Assembly (NCBI RefSeq): GCF_048060095.1
Contig: NZ_JBLUOA010000001.1
Coordinates: 1,116,001-1,180,000, forward strand
Origin: JBLUOA01 sp048060095
GTDB taxonomy: Bacteria; Pseudomonadota; Alphaproteobacteria; Rhodobacterales; Rhodobacteraceae
Length of the DNA stretch: 64,000 nt
Direction: 5' to 3'
The notes under the pieces were generated by a model. The model was not told where the DNA came from. It was given only the letters and a program-made list of their open reading frames with translations, and searched no databases. Both the position numbers and the translations under genes were made by a program. Positions within the stretch are counted from its first letter, which is position 1; every line of letters begins with the position of its first letter. This document shows, piece by piece, positions 51,645 through 60,620 of the stretch.

Positions 51645-52964
51645 TTACTCCTCCAGTGCGTCGGTGCGCAGCAGATCGGGGTTTTCGGGTTGGTTTCGTT
51701 CTTCTTCGATAAGGCGATCAAGCGCGGTTTCCGGGCTTGTGTCAGCAGGCGGTTCCGGATCGGACGGGAGCGGTGCTTTTTCAGCCGGGGCAGATTTCGG
51801 TTCTGTCGGCTGATCGCTTTCCTGTCGCACCCGGAATGTCGGTTCGGGCATTGCGATATCCGCAGCGGTAAGGGCGGCCATCGTGATGCGGATCGCCTCG
51901 CCCCGCGCGACGGCGAGGCTGGTTGAATCCTGATCGATCCACCCGGCGCAGCGCAGCGTGACGGTGGAGTCGCCGACATCTTCGATCCATGCGTTCGCAG
52001 CAGGCTCTGCAAGGACATAGTCGAGGCCCTTCAGCGTTTCGACGGCGGTATCGCGGGCCAGAGCGAGGTTCGCGTTCGGATCAATCCCAAGGTCAAAGAC
52101 GAACCGACGCTCCGCATTACGGGTGTAGTTGATGATCCGCGACTTGAAGACTGTCGCGTTTGGAATGCGGATGTGGTTGCCATCAAAGGACAACAGGATC
52201 GTCGCGCGAGAGGTCAGGCGGATGACATTTCCGCAGTCGCCCTCAATCTCAACAACATCGTTCGGCCGGAAGGGCTGGCGAACGGACAGCATGATCGACG
52301 CGATGAAATTTTCGACGGTGTCGCGCACGGCAAATCCGATGGCGAGGCCGATGATCCCCGCAGCCCCAAGGATCGTCGACAGAAGGGCGGTCGCGCCCAG
52401 TATATCAAGCGCGACGACCAGACCTGCGATGGCAAACGCGATCCGCAGAACCTGACGGTAAATGTCCGCGATAAACGCGTTGGGGGCGAGCCTGCTCCAC
52501 GGTTGGCGCATCCGGGCGATGGCGAATCCCAGAAGCACGATCAGGATGAAGGCGGCGACCGCAACCAGCAGCAGGGGCAGAAATGCAACGGCAGATTCTG
52601 CCCGTTTGCGAAACCGTTCCATCGCGGGGTTCAGGCGTTCGACGACATCGGTGGTTTCGGTGACTTCGTTACGGATCGCAACGACGCCTTCGACGCGGGT
52701 CACGATGTCGCCCAACTGCTCAAGGGCGGCGCTGTCGAGTGTTTGGCCTTTCAACGTGACGATGCCTGACGTCACGGTGACGGTCACGTCGTCATAACCG
52801 CCGAGTTCCCCGAGGATGTCGCGGATACGGACGGCAATCGCCGCATCCTGCTGTGCGCTGTCGTCAACGGCGATTGCACCGCTTGGCTGATCCGAGCTTG
52901 TCTCCTGCGCCGGGGCGGGCGTCGTGATGGCGATGGCAAGCAGAAGCGGAAGAACAAAGCGCAT
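51645..52964 (-). CDS. Mechanosensitive channel (MscS) with BON domain
   Basis: 439 residues. Signal peptide (1-19), a BON domain (VRIRDILGELGGYDDVTVTV and the following TSGIVTLKGQT, EGVVAIRNEV), two to three transmembrane helices, then the MscS core: TM3-type IIGLAIGFAVRDTVENFIAS, QPFRPNDVVEIEGDCGNVIR and the beta domain. A Pro/Glu-rich tail ends the protein. It opens under membrane tension to release solutes after osmotic downshock. It follows the phosphomutase gene on the same strand, 62 bp after its stop. Confidence 0.93.
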   Translation of the reverse strand: MRFVLPLLLAIAITTPAPAQETSSDQPSGAIAVDDSAQQDAAIAVRIRDILGELGGYDDVTVTVTSGIVTLKGQTLDSAALEQLGDIVTRVEGVVAIRNEVTETTDVVERLNPAMERFRKRAESAVAFLPLLLVAVAAFILIVLLGFAIARMRQPWSRLAPNAFIADIYRQVLRIAFAIAGLVVALDILGATALLSTILGAAGIIGLAIGFAVRDTVENFIASIMLSVRQPFRPNDVVEIEGDCGNVIRLTSRATILLSFDGNHIRIPNATVFKSRIINYTRNAERRFVFDLGIDPNANLALARDTAVETLKGLDYVLAEPAANAWIEDVGDSTVTLRCAGWIDQDSTSLAVARGEAIRITMAALTAADIAMPEPTFRVRQESDQPTEPKSAPAEKAPLPSDPEPPADTSPETALDRLIEEERNQPENPDLLRTDALEE

Positions 52965-53026
52965 GAAAATACCGAAAAAGTATCAATATCCGCCAAGCTT
53001 AGCCTCTGTTGATATCGCCGGTCCAG

Positions 53027-54526
53027 TTAAAGCGTCTGGTCATACTCTCCGACAGACGGTTCGGTGCGGATCACCGCATCGACATCGTTGAAGATCGCGC
53101 GCAGTTCCGCATCGCTTTCAGGGCTTTCGCAAACCACGACAAGGTTGGGTGTGTTGGACGAAGCCCGCACCAGCCCCCAACCGCCATTATCGAGGATCAC
53201 GCGCGCGCCGTTGACGGTCACGACCTGTTCGATCTTACGCCCGCCCAGCGTTCCGCCACCTTCGTGTAGCGCCACGAGCTTTTCGACCAACCGGGCGAGG
53301 ACGTCGTATTTTTCGGTATCGGCGCAGTAGGGCGACATCGTTGGGGAGGAATAGGTGTGGGGCAGGGCGCGGCGAAGGTCCGACATGGACTTATCAGGGT
53401 TCCGGTCGAGCAATTTGCAAATCTCAACCGCAACGCGCATCCCGCAATCGTAGCCACGCCCGACCGGTTCAGCGAGGAAGTAGTGCCCCGATTTCTCAAA
53501 TCCGGCGAGCGCGCCGATTTCCTTGACCCGCCGCTTCATGTGGCTGTGGCCGGTTTTCCAGTAGTCGGCCTTCGCACCCAGTTTTTGCAGCTCGGGGTCC
53601 GACGCGAACAGCCCAGTTGATTTCACGTCCGCCACAAAGGTCGATCCGGGGTAAAGCTTGCTAAGGTCACGCGCCATGATGACGCCCACCTTGTCGGCAA
53701 AGATTTCTTCGCCCTCATCGTCGACGACGCCACACCGATCCCCGTCGCCGTCAAACCCCAGCGCGAGGTCGGCACCGGACGCTTTCACCGATGCGGCCAT
53801 ATCATGGAGCATCTCCATCGCTTCGGGGTTCGGGTTGTAGTGCGGGAACGTGTAGTCGAGGCCGTTATGAGAAGGAACAACTTCGACCCCGATCCGTTCA
53901 AACAGGGCGGGGGCAAAGGCGCTTGCCGTGCCGTTGCCCGTGGCGCAAACGATTTTCAGTTTTCGGCTCATCCGGAAATCACCGACGAGGTCGTCGAGAT
54001 ACGCTTCCATCACGCCATCAACGAACTCATATTTGCCGCCATCGCGGGGCTGCCCGCGGCCTTCCAGCACGATGCCCTTCAGCTCATCCATTTCGTCGGG
54101 GCCGTGGGTCAGCGGGCGATCAAAGCCCATTTTGACCCCGGTCCATCCGTTCGGATTGTGGCTGGCCGTCACCATTGCCACGGCGGGAACGTCCAGATGG
54201 AACTGGCTGAAATAGGCCATGGGCGACAGGGCGGGGCCGACGTCTTTCACATGAATCCCGGCCTGCATCAGCCCGAGCATCAGCGCGTTCTTGATCGACA
54301 ATGAGTAATCCCGGTAGTCGTTCCCGACTGCGATCACTGGGTCGATCCCGCGTGCGTGCATTTGCGTCCCAAGCCCAAGGCCAAGTGCGGTGACACCGGG
54401 CAGGTTAATCTCATCCGGGTATTTCCAGCGCGCGTCGTATTCGCGAAAGCCGGTCGGCGTGATCATCGGGTCGCGCAGGAATTCCCAGGTGTTCTGCGCC
54501 ACGGTCGGTGCGGGTGTTTTGGTCAT
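53027..54526 (-). CDS. Phosphomannomutase/phosphoglucomutase
   Basis: 499 residues, four-domain alpha-D-phosphohexomutase. Phospho-Ser in MVTASHNPNGWTGVKM, metal loop GFDGDGDRCGVVDDEG, sugar loop GFEKSGHY and the phosphate loop near RASSNTPNLVV. It supplies mannose-1-phosphate or glucose-1-phosphate for polysaccharide. It follows kdsA with a 9-bp gap. Confidence 0.92.
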   Translation of the reverse strand: MTKTPAPTVAQNTWEFLRDPMITPTGFREYDARWKYPDEINLPGVTALGLGLGTQMHARGIDPVIAVGNDYRDYSLSIKNALMLGLMQAGIHVKDVGPALSPMAYFSQFHLDVPAVAMVTASHNPNGWTGVKMGFDRPLTHGPDEMDELKGIVLEGRGQPRDGGKYEFVDGVMEAYLDDLVGDFRMSRKLKIVCATGNGTASAFAPALFERIGVEVVPSHNGLDYTFPHYNPNPEAMEMLHDMAASVKASGADLALGFDGDGDRCGVVDDEGEEIFADKVGVIMARDLSKLYPGSTFVADVKSTGLFASDPELQKLGAKADYWKTGHSHMKRRVKEIGALAGFEKSGHYFLAEPVGRGYDCGMRVAVEICKLLDRNPDKSMSDLRRALPHTYSSPTMSPYCADTEKYDVLARLVEKLVALHEGGGTLGGRKIEQVVTVNGARVILDNGGWGLVRASSNTPNLVVVCESPESDAELRAIFNDVDAVIRTEPSVGEYDQTL

Positions 54527-54535
54527 TGAAATCTC

Positions 54536-55372
54536 TTAAACTGAAAGTGGATTGGATTTTGCTAGACGATCGAAAGCCATCAATGTTTCGACCAGATCGG
54601 GCATATCGGAAATCGGGATCATATTCGGGCCATCTGAGGGCGCGTTGTCTGGGTCTTCGTGCGTTTCGATGAAAACGGCCGCAACCCCGACGGAGACTGC
54701 CGCCCGCGCCAGAACCGGGGCGAATTCACGTTGTCCGCCAGATGATGTTCCGGCGCCGCCGGGCGACTGAACTGCGTGTGTGGCATCCATGACGACCGGA
54801 TACCCTGTGCGCGCCATGATAGGAAGGGCGCGCATATCCGCGACCAGCGTATTATAGCCGAAGGAAACGCCACGCTCCGTCAGCAAAAGCCTATCGTTCC
54901 CGGTGCTTTCGATCTTGGCGACGACGTTCGCCATGTCCCACGGGGCGAGGAATTGACCCTTTTTGATGTTGATCGCAGCTCCGGTTTTACCGGCCGCCAG
55001 CAGCATATCGGTCTGGCGGCACAAAAACGCGGGGATTTGAAGGATATCGACCGCCTCAGCAACCTCAGCGCAATCCTCCGCCGTATGGACGTCGGTTAGG
55101 ACCGGCACGTCGAGTTCTTTCTGCACCTCGGCCAGCATGGCAAGGCCATCTGCTTTTCCGGGCCCGCGCCGGGCGCTGCCAGAGGTTCGGTTGGCTTTGT
55201 CATAAGACGCTTTGAACACATATTGCGCGCCAGCCGCGGCGCAGGCGTCTTTCATCGCCCGCCCGATCATCAGCGCGTGATCGATAGTTTCCAGCTGGCA
55301 CGGTCCGGCAATAACCGTAAGGGGGCTGGCGTTTCCGATCTTGAGGTTTTGAACCTCAACCACTTTGGTCAT
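54536..55372 (-). CDS. kdsA: 2-dehydro-3-deoxyphosphooctonate aldolase (KDO-8-P synthase)
   Basis: 278 residues. The N-terminal VIAGPCQLET has Cys where metal-independent (E. coli-type) enzymes have Asn, so this looks like the metal-dependent form. FKASYDKANRTS binds PEP/phosphate, and GGQREFAPVLARAAV is the conserved loop. It joins arabinose-5-phosphate and PEP to give KDO-8-phosphate for LPS or for a KDO-linked capsule. Its ATG overlaps the stop of the KpsE-like gene. Confidence 0.95.
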   Translation of the reverse strand: MTKVVEVQNLKIGNASPLTVIAGPCQLETIDHALMIGRAMKDACAAAGAQYVFKASYDKANRTSGSARRGPGKADGLAMLAEVQKELDVPVLTDVHTAEDCAEVAEAVDILQIPAFLCRQTDMLLAAGKTGAAINIKKGQFLAPWDMANVVAKIESTGNDRLLLTERGVSFGYNTLVADMRALPIMARTGYPVVMDATHAVQSPGGAGTSSGGQREFAPVLARAAVSVGVAAVFIETHEDPDNAPSDGPNMIPISDMPDLVETLMAFDRLAKSNPLSV

Positions 55373-56952
55373 GATGAAACCTGTTCGCGCAGGATGGAAG
55401 CGGTCAGGGAAGCCATGAGGTATATTCCCGCGAATATGAGAAAGGCGAGCACGGTGTTTTCGAACGCGCGCGGATAGGTCGGTTCATCCGGCGCGACCGG
55501 GGTGACGCCGGTTGAAAGGTAGCGTGTCTGCCGGTTCGCTTCGATCCGGGCGGTTTCAAGCTGTTGCAGCGATTGTTGCAGCAGCAGGTTTCGCGTTTCA
55601 AGATCGGCCTGCGCCACCGCTAGTTCGCTGCCGACGCGGGCGAGAGAGACGTCATCAGACGATCCTTGCGTCAACTGCGACCGCAAATCGGCAATCGTTT
55701 CTTGCAGGTTCTCGATCCGTCGCTGCAAGGGTTCCACCCGCGCCGGGTTGGGGCGGGAGTTCGACAAAAGCTCCTCTAACGACAGCTGATCCTGGGTGAG
55801 CAATTGTTCAAGCGACGAGATGCGGGAGGTCAGCAGCGTAACCTCGACCTCTGTCGAGATAACGTCGAAATCTTCCTGAAGCTCTATGACCCTCTGTTGA
55901 GCCTCTCGCATTTTTTCTTCCGCCTTTTCATAGCTTTCGCGGGCGCCCTGCATCTGATCTTCGCGCAGGCGCTGGCTGAGGTTGTCGACGATGTCTTCAG
56001 CGTAGGTGATGAGTTCGCGAGAGAATGTCGCGCTAACCTCGGGATCGGTCGCCGACACTTCCATCTTAATGATGCCTTCGGTCGGGTCATATCCGATTTT
56101 CACGAGCCGTTCGTAAAGGCGATAAGCGGCCTCGTTTGACGCATCGGGGGCGAGCCGAAGGATCGGGTCAAGGTCGGGATCGCTGAAATGCGCCTTGAAA
56201 TCATGATCTTCATCCAGTCGCAGCATCGCGTCGCGGGATTGAAGGTAGCTTTGGACGGTAATCGAATCCTGCGATGTCGCGAATTGCGTACCGGATAGCA
56301 GGCCGCCGATGCCACCCCCGGCGCCACCCGCGGGTTGCGCCTGCTGGATCACGAATTCCGACTTTGTCGCGTAAAGCGGTGTCGCCAGAACGTAGTAATA
56401 ATAGCCCGCGACAACGGTTGGCAGCACAACGAAGAACGCGAGCCGCACGAACAGCATTTGCAGTTTGCGTCTGCGCCGCCGGGCAATATCGCGCTGAATA
56501 CGACGGATGGCACCAGCGCGGGCATCTTGCGCCTCAACCTCGGTTGAGGGCAGTTGCGGATCGCCGAGCGGAACGGTTTGCGGCAACTGCATTCCATCAG
56601 CGTTGGCCCCGCCACCTTCTACGACGAGTTCCAGCATGTTGGCACGTCGGAATGGATCGATCCCATTCGCCCGCAGCAGCCGCACCGCATCATAATCCGA
56701 CGTCGCCACAAGCCCGTGGCGCTGTGCCAGCCTGCGGGCCATCCGCAGTTGTCGGCCTGTCAGCCCTTCCTTTCGGATGGCTGCGATTTGCGCGTCCGCG
56801 TTTTCTTCGACCGCGTCGTGGGTCGGGTTGTTCTGCATGTCGCGCAGATGCGCGTCTGCCTCGTCCTCGGGCGATGTTGCGTTGTCGGCAACCTGTTCCG
56901 CCCGGCCGGAGCCTGTGCGTTTGATGCGAAATTTCCTCGCCTTAGGCTTCAT
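55369..56952 (-). CDS. kpsE: Capsule polysaccharide export inner-membrane protein (KpsE-like)
   Basis: 527 residues from ATG 56952. A long N-terminal cytoplasmic part (1-180, Arg-rich, unusual for KpsE which begins near the first membrane helix) precedes TM1 (MLFVRLAFFVVLPTVVAGYY), a long periplasmic coiled-coil (about 340-470: QLSLEELLSNSRPNPARVEP, QLTQGSSDDVSLARVGSELA) and TM2 (FLIFAGIYLMASLTASIL). This is the polysaccharide co-polymerase/adaptor layout of group 2 capsule export, bridging the ABC transporter to the outer-membrane exit. The cytoplasmic extension is the odd feature. Confidence 0.85.
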   Translation of the reverse strand: MKPKARKFRIKRTGSGRAEQVADNATSPEDEADAHLRDMQNNPTHDAVEENADAQIAAIRKEGLTGRQLRMARRLAQRHGLVATSDYDAVRLLRANGIDPFRRANMLELVVEGGGANADGMQLPQTVPLGDPQLPSTEVEAQDARAGAIRRIQRDIARRRRRKLQMLFVRLAFFVVLPTVVAGYYYYVLATPLYATKSEFVIQQAQPAGGAGGGIGGLLSGTQFATSQDSITVQSYLQSRDAMLRLDEDHDFKAHFSDPDLDPILRLAPDASNEAAYRLYERLVKIGYDPTEGIIKMEVSATDPEVSATFSRELITYAEDIVDNLSQRLREDQMQGARESYEKAEEKMREAQQRVIELQEDFDVISTEVEVTLLTSRISSLEQLLTQDQLSLEELLSNSRPNPARVEPLQRRIENLQETIADLRSQLTQGSSDDVSLARVGSELAVAQADLETRNLLLQQSLQQLETARIEANRQTRYLSTGVTPVAPDEPTYPRAFENTVLAFLIFAGIYLMASLTASILREQVSS

Positions 56953-57595
56953 AGTTATAGAGCCTCTTTGCCTCTTCAAGCGTGTCGAACATGGTCAATT
57001 GACCATCCCTTAGCACAGCAGCGGATCGGCAGAACTTCTCCAGCGTTTGTGCTTGGTGCGACACGATGATTATTGTGGTGGACGACAGCCTTTCCCGCAG
57101 CAATTTTCCTGCTTTCTTGTTGAATTCGGCGTCGGTTGTTGCCGGCATACCTTCATCGATCAGGTAAATGTCAAAATCGAGCGCGAGCATCAGCGCAAAG
57201 GAAAACCGCGCCCGCATCCCCTGGCTGTAGGTGCCGATTGGCATGTCGAAGTATTCTTCAAGCCCGCACAGCCAACGGCAGAACGCTTCGACATAATCCG
57301 GGTCAAGGCCGTAAAGCCGCGCGATATACCGCGAATTTTCCATTGCCGTGTGTTTGCCGACGACCCCGCCCATAAATCCGAGGGGGAAGGAAATCTTCGC
57401 CTCGCGCCGAATCTCGCCCTCATCCGGTTTTTCAAGGCCAGCCATCATGTTGATAAGCGTCGTCTTGCCGGTTCCGTTCGGGGCAAGGATACCAAGCGAA
57501 TTGCCAAGTTCCACACGAAAAGACGCGCGATCAAGGATCACTTTCCGCTGCGTCCCCGTCCAGAAGGACTTACTGACATTCACAAATTCGAGCAT
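56942..57595 (-). CDS. kpsT: ABC transporter ATPase for capsule polysaccharide (KpsT-like)
   Basis: 217 residues. Walker A LAPNGTGKTTLINMM, ABC signature YSQGMRARFSFALMLALD, Walker B IYLIDEGMPATTD, H-loop VSHQ. Short length and the MPATTD form are typical of KpsT/CtrD/Wzt-type ATPases. It drives export of a capsule or LPS polysaccharide. No KpsM permease gene is adjacent in the window. Its 3' end overlaps the KpsE start. Confidence 0.92.
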   Translation of the reverse strand: MLEFVNVSKSFWTGTQRKVILDRASFRVELGNSLGILAPNGTGKTTLINMMAGLEKPDEGEIRREAKISFPLGFMGGVVGKHTAMENSRYIARLYGLDPDYVEAFCRWLCGLEEYFDMPIGTYSQGMRARFSFALMLALDFDIYLIDEGMPATTDAEFNKKAGKLLRERLSSTTIIIVSHQAQTLEKFCRSAAVLRDGQLTMFDTLEEAKRLYNYEA

Positions 57596-57739
57596 CTACC
57601 CGCCATGATCCCGCTATATCGGCATACCAGTCCTTATCGGACGTTTCTTAACAGCCAATATAGATATCCTCTTGGGCATTATTATGTCTGATCTGCCTGT
57701 GCCATTACAGGGGCGAATGCGCGAAAGGGCTGCAAATAT

Positions 57740-57771
57740 GACGAAACCGGCGCGTTTGCACCGATTTCGTC
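57740..57771. terminator. Hairpin downstream of nhaA (weak terminator)
   Basis: GACGAAACCGG (57740-57750) pairs with CCGATTTCGTC (57761-57771), one mismatch, loop of 10. T-tracts are weak on the minus strand. It lies between nhaA and the capsule operon, in the 196-bp region that also holds the kpsT promoter. Confidence 0.35.
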
Positions 57772-57791
57772 CACGTTTTTGACGGTTTTGT

Positions 57792-59072
57792 CTAAAGTGC
57801 CTGCTTTTCAACCCGGCAGAGTTTCCCCGCAACGATGGATATCGCCGCAGCGCCAAAGCTGAACAAAGCGCCCATTTTTGCGGCTGCTTGCACCGATGCG
57901 CCCTCAAGCATCACGGTTCCGTCAAACGCGACGGATGCGATGAACAGCGACACAGTAAAGCCGATGGCCGCGACACAACCGATGACGAACAGGTCGATAA
58001 TCCTCATCCCGGCGGGCAGGCCGAGGCGGAACAGGACCGCACCGATCCAGCCGAACAGCAGGACGCCCAGCGGTTTGCCGACGATCAAGCCCGCCAGCAC
58101 CAGCCATGTCGGTGATCCGATGGCGGAAAACTCGACGCCCGCGTTCAGCAGGCCGAAGAAGAACAGGATGATCTCAACCGGGTGCTTCAGCAAATGTTCG
58201 GCGTGGTTCAGAAGGTCGGTCAGATATTGCTCGGCCTCTGAAAAGATACCGAAAGCACGGTCGGCATGGGGCAGGGCGGGCACGACGGGCAGCAGGCCAA
58301 GGGCGGGGTGGATGCCTGCCTCTTGAAAGCCATACCAGCTTAGGCAACCCGCGATCAGGTAGGGCCAGAACGATAGCTTGTTCCGCACCCAAGTGGACCT
58401 CGGGCGCAGTTGGTTACCGCGATCCAACTTACGGGGCAGCCAGTTGAACAGGATGAAGGCGCCAAGCGCCGCGGCGACCGATAGCAGCAACCATTCCGGC
58501 GCAAGCTCCCCAGACGGGTAGAAGACCGCGAGGATAATCAGCCCGGCAGCATCGTCCGCGATCGCAAGCAGCAGCAGGAAGCGCACGGCGGGGTGTCCGG
58601 CACCAAAAACCATGCGCCCGACAAGATAGGAAAATGCGATGTCGGTGGCCGTTGGAATCGCCCAGCCATTCGCCACGGCGTTATAGGTCTCTGACCCCAA
58701 AATCGCAGCGAGTCCGAGGTAGACCGCAATCGGCCCGAACATACCGCCCGCCGTCGCGATCAAAGGTGTCGCCGCCTTTTTTCCGCGGAGCGATCCGTTC
58801 TTGAGGATCACAGCCTCCCAGACCTCCTTGGCCGCAATGGCAAAGAAAAACGCCATCAGCACATCATTGACGAGGTAGTGCAGTGTCAGCGTGTGGTGGA
58901 TATGCCCATGCTCGTCCGCGTGCGGGTGTCCGATGATAAAATCATCGATCAGCACAAACTCAACAAAGTCGTGATAGCTGCCCGGATTGGTATTCGCCCA
59001 GATAAGCGCGATCAACGCGCCAAGGATCAGCAGGATTGAGTAGTTTGTGACGAAATTCCAGACACGATACAT
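57792..59072 (-). CDS. nhaA: Na+/H+ antiporter NhaA
   Basis: 426 residues from ATG 59072 (GGGGG upstream; the open frame extends 31 codons). About twelve helices. The paired aspartates of the transport site are in LLLAIADDAAGLIILAV, and TDIAFSYLV marks the assembly of helix IV. The GHPHADEHGHIHH loop is His-rich, a feature of the alphaproteobacterial branch. It exports Na+ or Li+ in exchange for H+ at alkaline pH. Confidence 0.94.
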   Translation of the reverse strand: MYRVWNFVTNYSILLILGALIALIWANTNPGSYHDFVEFVLIDDFIIGHPHADEHGHIHHTLTLHYLVNDVLMAFFFAIAAKEVWEAVILKNGSLRGKKAATPLIATAGGMFGPIAVYLGLAAILGSETYNAVANGWAIPTATDIAFSYLVGRMVFGAGHPAVRFLLLLAIADDAAGLIILAVFYPSGELAPEWLLLSVAAALGAFILFNWLPRKLDRGNQLRPRSTWVRNKLSFWPYLIAGCLSWYGFQEAGIHPALGLLPVVPALPHADRAFGIFSEAEQYLTDLLNHAEHLLKHPVEIILFFFGLLNAGVEFSAIGSPTWLVLAGLIVGKPLGVLLFGWIGAVLFRLGLPAGMRIIDLFVIGCVAAIGFTVSLFIASVAFDGTVMLEGASVQAAAKMGALFSFGAAAISIVAGKLCRVEKQAL

Positions 59073-59223
59073 ATCCGCGCGGCCCCCCTGTTTTTTGCCT
59101 GCCCGAAATACTGCATCCCGCAAATAGGGGCAACCGTCGGTCACCGGGCGAAAATCATGTGGCACTGATGCAGCCTCTTGCGCGCTGATTGAGGGGACGT
59201 TTCACGTCTGATAAACCCGCCCC

Positions 59224-59829
59224 ATGCGCGCGTCATTTGATACCTTCACCCGAGATCTGAGGAATTGCACCCTGTGTGCGGAGCGTTTTGCAGCCACCGA
59301 AACCGCCCACGCGCCGCGCCCTATCGTGTGGTTTCAACCGACGGCCCGTATTCTGGTTGCCGGACAGGCGCCCGGAATGCGGGTTCATCAATCCGGCAAG
59401 CCCTTTGACGATCGCTCCGGCGACCGGCTGCGCGACTGGATGGGGGTGGATGAGGCGACGTTTTATGACACCTCACGGGTCGCGGTCGTGCCGATGGCGT
59501 TTTGCTTTCCGGGGTATGACGCGAACGGCTCTGATCTGCCGCCGCCAAAGATCTGTGCAGAGACTTGGCGGGGCGATGTGCTTGACCACCTGCCGGATGT
59601 TCAACTGACCCTTCTGGTCGGGGGCTATGCGCAGAAATATCACTTGGGCGTTGCCGCGAAGGGGGGTGTGACCCAGACCGTCGCCAACTGGCGCGACCTT
59701 GCGCCCCGAACCTTTCCCTTGCCGCATCCGTCCTGGCGCAATACGGGGTGGCTTAGAAAGAACCCGTGGTTTGAGGCGGAGCTATTGCCCGTGCTTCGCA
59801 AACATATCAAGGACGCGCTAAGTGACTGA
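59224..59829 (+). CDS. Uracil-DNA glycosylase-like superfamily protein
   Basis: 201 residues. FTRDLRNCTLCAERF (CxxC, possibly iron-sulfur or zinc), VAGQAPGMRVHQSGKPFDD as the UDG motif A (GQAPG), and FPLPHPSWRNTGW as motif B. This branch resembles family 4/5 UDGs, but the catalytic Asn/Asp cannot be placed with confidence; base-excision activity is possible. Overlaps the SseB-like gene by 8 bp. Confidence 0.8.
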   Translation: MRASFDTFTRDLRNCTLCAERFAATETAHAPRPIVWFQPTARILVAGQAPGMRVHQSGKPFDDRSGDRLRDWMGVDEATFYDTSRVAVVPMAFCFPGYDANGSDLPPPKICAETWRGDVLDHLPDVQLTLLVGGYAQKYHLGVAAKGGVTQTVANWRDLAPRTFPLPHPSWRNTGWLRKNPWFEAELLPVLRKHIKDALSD

Positions 59830-60610
59830 TATTACGCCCATCGACAAGTCCCATCAGGCGATGGAGGCCGCCCCCGAAGATGTCTCTGCCCGCCTGCGGT
59901 TCTACGAACGCGTGGCGGAGAGTGAATTGTTCCTGCTGCTTCAGGAGGAGCCGCAAGGCGACCAAATGACTCCGCAGATGTTTGATGTGGAGACCGGCCA
60001 GTTCGTTCTTGTCTTTGATCGGGAGGAGCGGCTTGCCGATTTCGTCGGCGGAACAGCACCCTACGCCGTGCTTTCGGGCCGGGTGATTTCCGAGATGCTG
60101 GCGGGGCAGGGTGTCGGGCTGGGCCTGAACCTGTCGGTCGCTCCGTCATCGTTCCTGATCCCCGCTGACGGGGTGGATTGGTTGGCTGAAACGCTGTCCA
60201 ACAAACCTCAGCAGGTGGACGCAACCCCTGAAGAGGTCAGCGCGCCCCATGGCGTGCCAGAGGCGCTATTGACCGCGCTTGACGCAAAGCTCGCGCTCGC
60301 GGCGGGGTTGGCGTTGTCCGCCTATCTCGTTTCCGTTCAGTTCAAGGATCGCGGCCAAGGGCATCTGCTGGCTTTTGTCGACGCGGTGCCGGGGGCGGAA
60401 GACGCGCTCGCCAGTGCGGTGGCGGAGGCGTTGACCTTTAGCGGGGTTGAGGCGGGTGCGTTGGACGTTGCGTTCTTCAAGGCATCCGATCCGATGGCCG
60501 CGCGGCTGGCGCGGGTTGGGCTGCAGTTCGACCTTCCGGAACTGGAGGCGAGCGATCACACCCCCGCCGCCCCCGGTCGCAACCCAGACAAACCGCCAAT
60601 TTTGCGGTAA
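59822..60610 (+). CDS. SseB family protein
   Basis: 262 residues from GTG 59822, overlapping the UDG-like gene. The N-terminal half has LRFYERVAESELFLLLQEEP and VFDREERLADFVGGTAPYAV, the SseB N-terminal block; the C-terminal half has LLAFVDAVPGAEDAL, SseB C-terminal. Function unknown (linked to serine sensitivity in E. coli). The coupled UDG-SseB pair is typical of Rhodobacterales. Confidence 0.85.
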   Translation: MTDITPIDKSHQAMEAAPEDVSARLRFYERVAESELFLLLQEEPQGDQMTPQMFDVETGQFVLVFDREERLADFVGGTAPYAVLSGRVISEMLAGQGVGLGLNLSVAPSSFLIPADGVDWLAETLSNKPQQVDATPEEVSAPHGVPEALLTALDAKLALAAGLALSAYLVSVQFKDRGQGHLLAFVDAVPGAEDALASAVAEALTFSGVEAGALDVAFFKASDPMAARLARVGLQFDLPELEASDHTPAAPGRNPDKPPILR

Positions 60611-60620
60611 GAGTCTGCGT

